A stretch of DNA of 64,000 nt from positions 1,240,001 to 1,304,000 of the forward strand of contig CBDBIU010000004.1 of assembly GCA_965206025.1 (NCBI GenBank), read 5' to 3'. The notes under the pieces were generated by a model. It searched no databases and had not been told where the DNA came from. It worked only from the letters and a program-made list of their open reading frames with translations. A program made the position numbers and the translations under genes. Positions 54,304 through 62,345 of the stretch are shown here, piece after piece. This DNA is from G963668345 sp965206025. Lineage in GTDB: Bacteria > Acidobacteriota > Terriglobia > Bryobacterales > UBA6623. Every line of letters starts with the position of its first letter. The stretch's first letter is position 1.

Positions 54304-54650
54304 TTACAGATCCTGGACACCCGTGTCCGCTTGTTCCGCGGCGGCGGAGTTGAGCAGCACACTACCAGCGGGCGCCGCTAATTCCATCTCCCCCGATGGC
54401 CAACCAGCTTCACCTCGACACTTTCCCTGTTCAATCTCAGCCGCGAAGTTGCTTCTAAGCGCCTTCAGGCTTTCAATATCCGGGTCGATCGCCAGCACAA
54501 CACTGGCTCCCAGGTCCAGAGCTTCGCGCGTAAACAGTCCTACGCTTGCTCCGCAATCGAGCACCACATCCCCCGGCTGCACGCCCGTTTCCCCCTATCC
54601 GTATATGTTTCCCTCCTGCTCCGCGAGGACCCAGAATATATCGTGGCCCC
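54304..54650 (-). pseudogene. FkbM-type methyltransferase relic
   Basis: On the minus strand VQPGDVVLDCGASVGLFTRE and VVLAIDPDIESLKALRSNFA match the SAM-binding core of FkbM methyltransferases. Just upstream, LAEQEGNIYG precedes an in-frame stop near 54595. The frame ends at 54304 far short of a full protein. Both ends are missing, so it is a degenerate remnant between VapBC and the receptor gene. Confidence 0.65.
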
Positions 54651-54750
54651 TCCATGTGGTCTCTAGGCGCCGTTTGCCAGACCCGCGGCCGTTTCTGCCC
54701 CTTCGCAACACCGCGTCGTCGCCCGCCGTATCCGCGGGTATTTTCTAGAA

Positions 54751-57183
54751 CTAGAAACCAAAAGCCAACCCGGCGGTTCCCCACGCGCCCGGCGTACGAA
54801 ATCCATCCTCGAAATACGAACGGTTGAAAACGTTTTCGACCTTTCCATACAGCCGTAAACTCTTGCCTTCCGACACGGGGACCGTGTAGCTGACGACCAG
54901 GTCGGCCTTGACCGGCCCGTCGAACAGGAAAGCGCGACTGCCACCCGCGGTGAACAGCGGCGCCGCGTAGTCGCCGGCGGCGAAGAGGTCGAACACCAGG
55001 CTCAGCCGCCGGCCGATCCGTTGCGCCGCCGTGAGCGTAAACATGTGCTCTGAAATACCGAAGCTCTTGAAGAAGTCCCCTCCGGCGACCGGCGAAGTTC
55101 GTTGATCGGAGTTCGTATAGGTATAGGAGGTCCTCAGATCCAACTGCGCCCCGGGACTGGCGTCCACGCTGACTTCGACGCCGCGGGCCAGGCCGCCGCC
55201 CGTGTTGCGGTAGCCGATGAAGCGGCCGAACGGATCGGCCGTAAAATCGATGCCCCCGCCGGTGTCGAAGAAGATAATCTCCTGCAGGCCCGTATAAAAA
55301 TACGTCGCGCTGACTTTTAGACGATCCCGCGCCAGCCACTGATCCACTCCCGCGTCGAAAGCGATCGTCCGCTCGGGGCGAAGCGTAGGGTCGCCAAACG
55401 GGCTGAACGAGCCGAAGAAGAAGGACGAGCCAAAGCGTTCGAACAGCGAGGGCGCTCGGTAGGCGTTTCCCGCGTGGCCGCGGAGCTTAGTGCCCGCGCC
55501 GGCGAAGAAATAGGAAACCGCCCCGTCGCCCGTGTAGGCTGACTTCGGACTTTCAAAAGCGACATCGGCGTAGGGCGATGGCCCTCCGGTGAATTCTGGT
55601 TGGGTGAGGCTAAAGCCTTGCACACGCCCGGAGAGCGAAATCTGTAGGCGAGAGTCCAGCAGCCTCAACTGGTCCTGGAAGAAAGCGCCATGGCTGCGCT
55701 GCTCAATCTCGAGACGCACGTCGACGCGCTGCGCCGGATCGGGATTCTCGTCCCGTGTCGGACTGTCGTAACGCTCGCGCTCGAATTCGTATCCCAGGGA
55801 GAAGAGGTTGTGCGGGCCAAGCCGCAGGTCGGTCCGCGCCTCGACAACATCAATGCGTCCGTCGAAGCTGCTGGAGTTATTGAACAGCGGTTCGAATTGA
55901 ACTCCACCGGGCCCATCCTGGAAGTTCCGGTTTGTGGTGACGCCTTGATAGGCAAGTCGATAGGACGCCCTGTCGCTGATTCTTTGCGACAGATTGAGGG
56001 CGGCCGCCAAGTACGAGGTGGAGCGCCGGCTATCGGGATCGTTCGGGTCGGCGGCGAAGTTGGCTTGGCCGACGTGAAACGCCTCGCCGGCTTCGAGCTT
56101 GCGCTGTTCCTCCGGCGCCAAGGGAGTGGCTCGGATAGGCCCCGATAGCGGCAGGTTCCCGGTGGCGTCAAAAGGGACAAAGGGATTGTCATTCAACTGT
56201 ACGAAACCGTCGGCGGCAAAAACGCGCCCGCCCAGCGACAGCGACGGCGTGAAGTGGTAGCCGAGGAAACCGTGCCCCGTGCTGTTTCGGAAGCTGTCGG
56301 ATCCGTCGATCCCGTCGCGAACGTTCAGATGCGCGATGCCCCCGCTATAGTTCAGGCGTTGGTCGAGCGCCCCTCCCCCGACCCTTGCTCGCCCGCGGAG
56401 CAGGCCGAGACCTCCGCCTTCCCCGAGCAATTCCCCATGAGGAGGCCCGCCGCCCCGGTCGGTCACGATGTTGACGACACCGCCCGTCGCGTTTGAACCG
56501 TAGAGCGACGAACCCGATCCCCGCAGGACTTCGATTCGCTCCGTGTTGACATCCATTAAATCCTGTATCAGCGGGGTCGCGGCCCCCTGCACGTCGGCGG
56601 CGTCGCGCAGACGAAGGCCGTCGACCAGAACGGCGGTGTCCTGCGATCGCAGCCCCCGAATCTGTATCGTCGTCAAGCTTCCCGGGCCCCGCTGCTGCTG
56701 GACGCGTAGGCCGGCCACGCCCCGCAGCGCCTGGGCCAAGGAAAAGCCGGCGCGTCTTTCGATCTGTTCCGCGTCGATCGTATCGAGGGCTTTGGAGACC
56801 TCCTCCGCGGTTCGCGCCGTGCCGGACGACGTGACCACGACCTTCGTTCGTACCCTCGCCAGCTCGATTCCAACATCGAGAACCGACGTCTTCCCTGCCT
56901 CAACTCGAACCGCCTTAGCGGCCGCCGGCGCGAAATGGCGGGCCTCGACCTCGATCAAATACTCTGCCGGAGCGACGGAGACGAAACGGTATCCCCCCTG
57001 CCGGTTTGTATGGGTCGTGAGCCGCAAGCTGTTGTCCCGCGCAAACAGCGTGACGACGGCCCTCCCTACCGCCGCGCCCGACGGGTCGGTCACCACCCCG
57101 GCGACACTCCCGGAGTCTTGGGCCTCCCCCGGCATGACGCAACTGAAAAGCACGAGCGCGAAAAGTGCAATGATTCGTATCAT
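54751..57183 (-). CDS. btuB: TonB-dependent receptor, probable cobalamin transporter (BtuB-like)
   Basis: About 810 residues from ATG 57183, with AGGAGG 8 bp upstream. Signal peptide (IRIIALFALVLFSCVMPGEA), then a carboxypeptidase-regulatory-like domain (~25-100: GVVTDPSGAAVGRAVVTLFA), a plug (~120-230: RGLRSQDTAVLVDGLRLRDA, SSLYGSNATGGVVNIVTD) and a 22-strand barrel ending in phenylalanine. The cobalamin riboswitch in its leader points to vitamin B12 or a corrinoid as substrate. The extra N-terminal domain is typical of Acidobacteriota/Bacteroidota receptors rather than proteobacterial BtuB. Confidence 0.88.
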   Translation of the reverse strand: MIRIIALFALVLFSCVMPGEAQDSGSVAGVVTDPSGAAVGRAVVTLFARDNSLRLTTHTNRQGGYRFVSVAPAEYLIEVEARHFAPAAAKAVRVEAGKTSVLDVGIELARVRTKVVVTSSGTARTAEEVSKALDTIDAEQIERRAGFSLAQALRGVAGLRVQQQRGPGSLTTIQIRGLRSQDTAVLVDGLRLRDAADVQGAATPLIQDLMDVNTERIEVLRGSGSSLYGSNATGGVVNIVTDRGGGPPHGELLGEGGGLGLLRGRARVGGGALDQRLNYSGGIAHLNVRDGIDGSDSFRNSTGHGFLGYHFTPSLSLGGRVFAADGFVQLNDNPFVPFDATGNLPLSGPIRATPLAPEEQRKLEAGEAFHVGQANFAADPNDPDSRRSTSYLAAALNLSQRISDRASYRLAYQGVTTNRNFQDGPGGVQFEPLFNNSSSFDGRIDVVEARTDLRLGPHNLFSLGYEFERERYDSPTRDENPDPAQRVDVRLEIEQRSHGAFFQDQLRLLDSRLQISLSGRVQGFSLTQPEFTGGPSPYADVAFESPKSAYTGDGAVSYFFAGAGTKLRGHAGNAYRAPSLFERFGSSFFFGSFSPFGDPTLRPERTIAFDAGVDQWLARDRLKVSATYFYTGLQEIIFFDTGGGIDFTADPFGRFIGYRNTGGGLARGVEVSVDASPGAQLDLRTSYTYTNSDQRTSPVAGGDFFKSFGISEHMFTLTAAQRIGRRLSLVFDLFAAGDYAAPLFTAGGSRAFLFDGPVKADLVVSYTVPVSEGKSLRLYGKVENVFNRSYFEDGFRTPGAWGTAGLAFGF

Positions 57184-57569
57184 CCTTTGACCTCCTGATG
57201 CGAGGAAACGGAACGACCAGGCGACAGGCTGTTTCGGAGCGCGCGTCTGGCACGGACAATGCCTGCGCGACAAAAGGCGCGCCAACCCGATAGGTCATGG
57301 TTGTCGGCGGGAAATCCAGCCGCGCCGGTTGTCTTGTGGCGCAAGCTCTCTAGCTTGCCGCGTCGAGACTCATCTCGACGCTTGGGGCAGTCTGGATTTG
57401 CGAAGCAGAGGCTTGAAGCGCCCTTCGCGGTCGCCAGCCGACCCGCGCGCGCAAGCAGGCGGTCCAGTGACCCAGGTAGACGAGCTCGCCAATCGCAATG
57501 AGGAAAACCGCGGAGCATCCGGATACGACGATCCAACCGCCGATCCGCGTCGCGGGAAACTAACCGCAC

Positions 57570-57603
57570 AAAAAATCCCTCACTCCCGGGTGGAGGTGAG
57601 GGA
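57570..57603 (-). terminator. Intrinsic terminator in the riboswitch leader
   Basis: On the minus strand TCCCTCAC (57603-57596) pairs with GTGAGGGA (57583-57576), followed by six T (57575-57570). It lies ~65 nt after the B12 box and ~385 nt before the receptor start. The position fits a riboswitch expression platform that stops transcription when cobalamin is bound. Confidence 0.75.
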
Positions 57604-57660
57604 CATTCGCTCTATCGAATTGTGGCCAGACCATTCCGTCCCTCGCGGAAACTGAGTCTT

Positions 57661-57885
57661 TCCCGCTGACAGGTAGGTCTCCTGGCTCGTGAGTTCAAAA
57701 GGTCCGACTCAACCTTTAGCGCAACCTTCAGCCTTCCCCGAACCGGAGTTCGAGTGGCTTCTTCCCGGTTGCTTCCCACATACAGTGGCGGGACCGCGCC
57801 GGCTTTTCACCGGACTTCCCTGTTATGCCCAAAGGGCACCTGCAGCGGGCGAGGCGGCGGCCAATCTTCACCGCAGCCTCAACGG
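57661..57885 (-). promoter_or_regulatory. Cobalamin riboswitch
   Basis: Read on the minus strand: CAGGTGCCC early, GGGAAGTCCGGTGAAAAGCC then GGCGCGGTCCCGCCACTGTA (complement at 57783-57789 for the GCCACTG core), GGGAAG repeats, and finally the B12 box GAGCCAGGAGACCTACCTG (57690-57672), which differs slightly from the usual CCAGGAGACCTGCC. This is the standard aptamer order. It controls the TonB-dependent receptor at 54751-57183. Confidence 0.92.
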
Positions 57886-57945
57886 TACCAGCGTATACCT
57901 CGGGTTGAGCCGCTGTCAACCGCGGTGCCCGCGCCGCTCAGCGAC

Positions 57946-58065
57946 TCATTTTCTGAGGAATGCGAGCGTACTTGAACCCTACGTTGAGCACGGTGAGCAA
58001 GCGCAACGCGATAACAGCGGGCCTATTGCGTGCTTCGACCGTCAGGCGCTAAGAAATGCGGGCTA
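57946..58065 (-). repeat. Dispersed TIR repeat (R8)
   Basis: Read on the minus strand: TAGCCCGCATTTCTTAGCGC, CTGACGGTCGAAGCACGCAA, TAGGCCCGC, then GCGTTGCGCTTGCTCACCGT and CAAGTACGCTCGCATTCC. The far end is approximate. It lies upstream of the riboswitch, where the receptor promoter may be. Confidence 0.7.
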
Positions 58066-58109
58066 GGTGCCTGCGCGCAGGCATTTCCAGGACGCCGACA
58101 GATCTGTAG

Positions 58110-58129
58110 GGGCACAGCATGCTGTGCCC
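58110..58129 (+). repeat. Perfect 20-bp palindrome, GTAGGG type
   Basis: GGGCACAGCATGCTGTGCCC, preceded by GTAG. A near-copy with two swapped bases is at 62034-62053. Intergenic between R8 and the FecR gene; the rest of the gap (to 58363) shows nothing. Confidence 0.6.
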
Positions 58130-58363
58130 GACGACAGCCGGAGGTCGCCGCTGCTGACCACAGGCCGCCCGTGGCCTGAGCCGCGCGGGAGTGGCGATAA
58201 GGTTGCCCGGTCTCCGGCAACGCTCGCGGGCCGTGTCAAATCGACACAACTCCATGTCCTAACGGGCTACTCATCGCCGCGCGTAAAATTGCGGAATTAG
58301 ATGAAATCGTTGATAACTCTCAGGTGAACTTGGCTAGGGGCCAGCGGTCGGCAACGTGCTTCA

Positions 58364-59164
58364 TTGGACACCGAGGTAGTAGGCGTGATTGCGCTCAGGA
58401 AAAGTGTCACGGCGTGGGCCGCGGCTGCGGTCTTGGCGTGTTTGTTCGGCGGCTCGACTCGGGCAGCCGACGATACGGTGGCCAAGGTCGTCGACGCCGG
58501 CGGCAACGTCTCCCTCATCCGCCAGGACTCGCTCTGGGCGCTGTTCCCCAACCAGACCGTCGGGGTCGGCGAGACGATCGTCACCGGTGACGACGGCTTC
58601 GCGCATTTGGAAGTGAGTGACGGTAGCTCTTTCGTCGTCTACCCCAACTCGCACGTTGTTTTTCGGAAGAATCCCGGCAGCCTCAATGATCTGGTCGACG
58701 TTTTCCTCGGGCGCATCAAAATTTATATCCAAAGGCTGGGCGGCGGTCCCAGCCGCCATCGAATCTTCACCCCGACGGCGGTGATTTCCGTGCGCGGAAC
58801 GACGTTCGACGTCAGCGTGGACGAGAACGAGACAACGGTTGTCTCGGTCGAAGAGGGAGTGGTGAGCGTTCGGCACCGCTTACTGCCGTCAAACAAAGAA
58901 ATTCCGGTCGCCCAAGGACAGAGCCTCACGATCTATCGCGACGCCCCGCTGGCCAAGGCGGGAGTCAACAAAGTCAAGGTGGTGCGAGCCGCCGGTGACG
59001 TCGCCCGCACCCTCGGATACATCTGGGCCCGTTCGCGCCGCGCCGGGGGCGGCTCCGCTCCTTCGGCCGGTGGGGGCGGCCTTCCCGGGGACACTTCCGC
59101 CCCGAGCCCTCCTCTTCCCGGCGATACTCCCGCACCCGAACCGCCGCCGCCCCCTCCCGAATAA
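58364..59164 (+). CDS. Exported FecR domain protein
   Basis: 266 residues, or 259 from GTG 58385, which would keep the signal peptide (AWAAAAVLACLFGGSTRAAD). Residues ~60-190 carry a FecR domain (EVSDGSSFVVYPNSHVVFRK, SVRGTTFDVSVDENETTVVS, VEEGVVSV). The C-terminus is a glycine/proline-rich tail with repeated PGDT-APxPP units. FecR domains in the periplasm often bind envelope glycans or sense TonB receptors; there is no sigma factor partner here, so a structural role is as likely. Confidence 0.82.
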   Translation: MDTEVVGVIALRKSVTAWAAAAVLACLFGGSTRAADDTVAKVVDAGGNVSLIRQDSLWALFPNQTVGVGETIVTGDDGFAHLEVSDGSSFVVYPNSHVVFRKNPGSLNDLVDVFLGRIKIYIQRLGGGPSRHRIFTPTAVISVRGTTFDVSVDENETTVVSVEEGVVSVRHRLLPSNKEIPVAQGQSLTIYRDAPLAKAGVNKVKVVRAAGDVARTLGYIWARSRRAGGGSAPSAGGGGLPGDTSAPSPPLPGDTPAPEPPPPPPE

Positions 59165-59535
59165 CGTCCTCGCGGACCAATTTCCTTCGTGTGCCGCTCG
59201 CCCTAGGCTGAGGTTCGCCGGCTAAGGGATCGTCAGCATTTTCCAATCCAAGAATGATCCTGAACTGGGGTTGATCGGGCAATGGGCCAGCGTTGCGTGT
59301 GGATCTCCTTTCTGAGGGTATTTGAGAGGGGAGGGGGGTAAGGGGGAGGGGGAAGCGGAGCCGGGTGTGGCCCGGACCACGGACGTTGGTCGAGCTTCCC
59401 CTTCCCCCTCCCATCAATGCCGAGTCCGGGGCCGCCAGGCCCCGCCCGGTCGTGCTGGGGTTTACCAACGGGAGCGGCAGCTCGCCAGCAGTTTTCTCTT
59501 GCGTTGCTGCATGTTGCGGGCGCATTCGGTATCGC
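59165..59535. other. Intergenic region, nothing recognised
   Basis: A G-rich stretch at ~59329-59370 (GAGGGGAGGGGGGTAAGGGG) stands out. No gene or RNA is supported. Confidence 0.4.
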
Positions 59536-59960
59536 TCATCCGCCGTGCCTGCCGTAGACGTGGTGTTCGCGCCATAGGATGCGCCGCAGCGCCGGGCCCG
59601 AAAGCCCCTCGTGGGCCGCATCGACCGTGGTGGCCAACAGACCGATGTCGTCGTGTGTGTAGCGGCGCGGAAAGCGATGCCGGCGGGGCGGGGCGGGATC
59701 GACGGGCCCGCTTTGGCGGTAGCGTCGAATCAGCCGCGTGATCTGCGCCAGGCTGCGCCCGCTGATCTTGGCCAGATAGCGCCGCACGACGCCTTTGTCT
59801 TTCATTCGATAGCCGCAGCTACTCGTGCGCCTGTAAGGTGCGCTCGACGAGGCCGTAGATCTACTTGCGCTCGGCGCCGGTAAAGCTGAGCCGGCCGCTA
59901 GAGGCCACGAATTCGCGCATCTCGACCAGCGTGAGACGTTGAGCATGCTGCATGGCGATT
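59536..59960 (-). pseudogene. Transposase relic related to the intact IS at 33598
   Basis: On the minus strand it begins RLTLVEMREFVASSGRLSFT with stop codons soon after, then, after a frame change near 59800, MKDKGVVRRYLAKISGRSLA, ITRLIRRYRQSG and DAAHEGLSGPALRRILWREH. The same order occurs in the intact transposase (KLNLQQIQQFLHSSEE; LRQYLVKMTGLSRAQITRLI; DEAHETLSGPATRKILEREY). Only the first third remains and the catalytic core is missing, so it is an old dead copy of a related IS. Confidence 0.82.
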
Positions 59961-60136
59961 CGCATTCACCCGCAGTGTGCCCTCTCCCCGCTGTCGTCGC
60001 TTCAGGATCATCTTGTGTTGGAAACACTCCCCCCCCTTCAGGATCAACTTTCATTGGACAACTCTCCCTGCCCCGGCAAAGCAGCTATCTCGTGCCATAC
60101 TTGCTGGTAGCTTCCTGCTTTTCGTTACACGTCTCG

Positions 60137-60559
60137 ATGCCGCGCTTGGCAAATCTGGCTTGCTGGGCCATGGTGGTTGCTCTATGGCCCGTCCCCGATG
60201 GCCTCGGGGCATCGACCGAGTTGCTGCGCGGACACGTGGAAACCGGAGCCGACCCCAATCCACAAGAAAACGCGCCGCTCACGTTTCTCACTACCAAAGG
60301 GAAAAGGGTTCGTGTAGCCGGAGATCTTTTCTCCAACGCTCAACTGCGGGACCCGCGGCTCACCGGCCGCGAGTGGGAACTCGAGGGCGAGTTCGGGCCC
60401 GAAGGACATTTCGAAATCCTGCGGCTGTTCACGATTCGGCAAGGGAAGCGTCACCGCGTGACGTATTGGTGCGAAATCTGCTACATCCGAAGCCACGAGC
60501 CCGGGCGCTGTATGTGCTGCCAGGCGGAGACCGAGCTCGAAGAGATCCCGGAACCGTGA
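60137..60559 (+). CDS. Small exported protein with cysteine cluster, unknown
   Basis: 140 residues from ATG 60137; the frame is open upstream to 59939 but runs into the transposase relic. A signal-like stretch (LANLACWAMVVALWPVPDGL) precedes a beta-rich region (FLTTKGKRVRVAGDLFSNAQ, WELEGEFGPEGHFEILRLFT) and a C-terminal WCEICYIRSHEPGRCMCCQ cluster that could bind a metal. No family recognised. Confidence 0.6.
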   Translation: MPRLANLACWAMVVALWPVPDGLGASTELLRGHVETGADPNPQENAPLTFLTTKGKRVRVAGDLFSNAQLRDPRLTGREWELEGEFGPEGHFEILRLFTIRQGKRHRVTYWCEICYIRSHEPGRCMCCQAETELEEIPEP

Positions 60560-60688
60560 ACCGTGCTTAGGAAATCGCCCGCGATCCCCATTGCCCCAAA
60601 ACCGGGTTGCCTCCGCAAGTCGGGGGAGTTATGCTAGGACCTGCCGTAACGTACGAAACAAGGAATTTTCTTTAGGAGGACAGCGACA

Positions 60689-61885
60689 ATGGCTTCGAAT
60701 CGTGGAGTTGCCTATATGGGCCCCGGCAACGTGGAAATACAATCAATCGACTTTCCCGAACTGGCGCTCGGGGACCGCAAGTGCGAGCACGGTGTGATTC
60801 TCAAGATCGTGGCGACGAACATTTGCGGAAGCGACCAGCATATGGTCCGCGGCCGCACGACCGCGCCGAACGGGCTGGTCCTGGGACATGAGATTACCGG
60901 CGAAGTGATCGAGGCGGGTCGAGACGTTGAGTTCATCAGTGTCGGCGATCTGGTCTCGGTGCCTTTCAACATCGCTTGCGGCCGCTGCGCCTGCTGCAAG
61001 GAACGAAAGACCGGCATCTGCCTGAACGTAAATCCGGCGCGGCCCGGAGCCGCCTACGGCTACGTCGACATGGGCGGCTGGGTCGGCGGCCAGGCGGAGT
61101 ACGTGATGGTTCCCTACGCGGACTTCAATCTGCTGAAGTTTCCCGACAAAGACCAGGCCATGGAGAAGATCCAGGATCTGGCTCTGCTCTCGGATATCTT
61201 CCCGACCGGCTATCACGGTGCGGTCTCGGCAGGGGTCACGACGGGTTCGACTGTCTACGTGGCCGGCGGCGGGCCGGTGGGTCTTGCATCTGCGGCCTCC
61301 TGCCATTTACTGGGCGCGGCCGTGGTCATCGTCGGCGACCTGATCCCCGAACGGCTGGCGCAGGCTCGCAGCTTCGGATGTGAAACGGTTGATCTGACTC
61401 AAGACGCCTCGCTGGAAGACCAGATTGCGGAAATCGTCGGCGAGCCGTTAGTCGACTGCGGGGTGGATTGCGTAGGCTTCGAGGCGCGCGGACATGGAGC
61501 AGACGCTGCTGTTGAGCGGCCGGCCACGGTTCTCAACTCGCTGATGACCGTCACGCGCGCCGGGGGCGCACTGGGCATCCCGGGCCTCTATGTAACCGAG
61601 GATCCCGGCGGCGTCGACGAGAACGCGCAGTTCGGTCGATTGAGCATCCGCATTGGATTGGGCTGGGCCAAGTCGCACGAATTCACGACCGGCCAGTGCC
61701 CGGTGATGAAATACCATCGCGGGCTCATGATGGCCATCCTGCACGACAAGGTGCAGATCGCCAAGGCGGTGAACGCTACCGTCATCACGCTCGACGACGC
61801 GCCGGCCGGATACAAGGACTTCGACAAGGGAGCAGCGAAGAAGTTCCTTCTTGACCCGCACAACAGCCTGGGCGCCGCCGCCTGA
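60689..61885 (+). CDS. fdhA: Glutathione-independent formaldehyde dehydrogenase
   Basis: 398 residues, the family's usual length, of the zinc-dependent alcohol dehydrogenase superfamily. Catalytic zinc site CGSDQHMV (~residue 46) and GHEITGEV (~67); structural zinc CGRCACCKERKTGICLNVNP (~97); NAD-binding VYVAGGGPVGLASAASC (~190). The overall layout matches Pseudomonas-type FdhA, which dismutates or oxidises formaldehyde with tightly bound NAD. Ribosome site TTTAGGAGGACAGC. No other C1 gene is adjacent. Confidence 0.9.
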   Translation: MASNRGVAYMGPGNVEIQSIDFPELALGDRKCEHGVILKIVATNICGSDQHMVRGRTTAPNGLVLGHEITGEVIEAGRDVEFISVGDLVSVPFNIACGRCACCKERKTGICLNVNPARPGAAYGYVDMGGWVGGQAEYVMVPYADFNLLKFPDKDQAMEKIQDLALLSDIFPTGYHGAVSAGVTTGSTVYVAGGGPVGLASAASCHLLGAAVVIVGDLIPERLAQARSFGCETVDLTQDASLEDQIAEIVGEPLVDCGVDCVGFEARGHGADAAVERPATVLNSLMTVTRAGGALGIPGLYVTEDPGGVDENAQFGRLSIRIGLGWAKSHEFTTGQCPVMKYHRGLMMAILHDKVQIAKAVNATVITLDDAPAGYKDFDKGAAKKFLLDPHNSLGAAA

Positions 61886-62033
61886 GCAGCGCGGGCTCTC
61901 TCCGGCCGCCCTGTGGTCGAGAGATCGCGGCGAGAGTCAGCATGACCGGAGGCGCGAACAGTTCGCGCCTCCAGTCGAGGTGGTTGCTGAGTCTCGCGGA
62001 ATTGTGGCGCCATCGTCCGCGTTCGGACCGTAG
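61886..62033. other. Start of intergenic region, nothing recognised
   Basis: GC-rich and non-coding. The wider gap 61886-62345 contains one palindrome (62034-62053) and no gene that I can support. Confidence 0.4.
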
Positions 62034-62053
62034 GGCCACAGCATGCTGTGGCC
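62034..62053 (+). repeat. Perfect 20-bp palindrome, GTAGGG type
   Basis: GGCCACAGCATGCTGTGGCC, preceded by GTAGG. It keeps the ACAGCATGCTGT centre of the palindrome at 58110-58129 with compensating changes in the arms. Confidence 0.6.
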
Positions 62054-62345
62054 GTGTGCTCCCCACGTCCCGCTGCTCTGACACCTCACAGATCGCGGGC
62101 CCGGTGAAGGCGACAGCGGCACGGAACGTGACCTGTTTGCCTTCGGCCTGGTGGCGCTCGATCTCCGGCGGCAGCAGGTCATCCCAGTCCTCGGCGCTGT
62201 CACATTGCCCGGACGAAGCTTCGCCCCCAAGCAGTCGCCGTGCTCGTCAAACAGCGGCGGCGGGTGCTAGCAGGTGGACTCGAATTTCCCGTTGTAAGCA
62301 CTGCCTTCCTGCCCCTTTGGATCATCCCTCGTTGATTCCGAGGAC

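Noticed and set aside
54473..55339. 288-codon minus-strand frame over the receptor end
   Set aside because: Shadow of the receptor gene in another frame; arginine-rich and without domain features.
58389..59225. Alternative frames within the FecR gene
   Set aside because: The FecR frame has a signal peptide and domain; the others are shadows.
59329..59370. G-rich run as a regulatory quadruplex
   Set aside because: A single G-rich run in GC-rich intergenic DNA with no gene-related position is too weak to claim.
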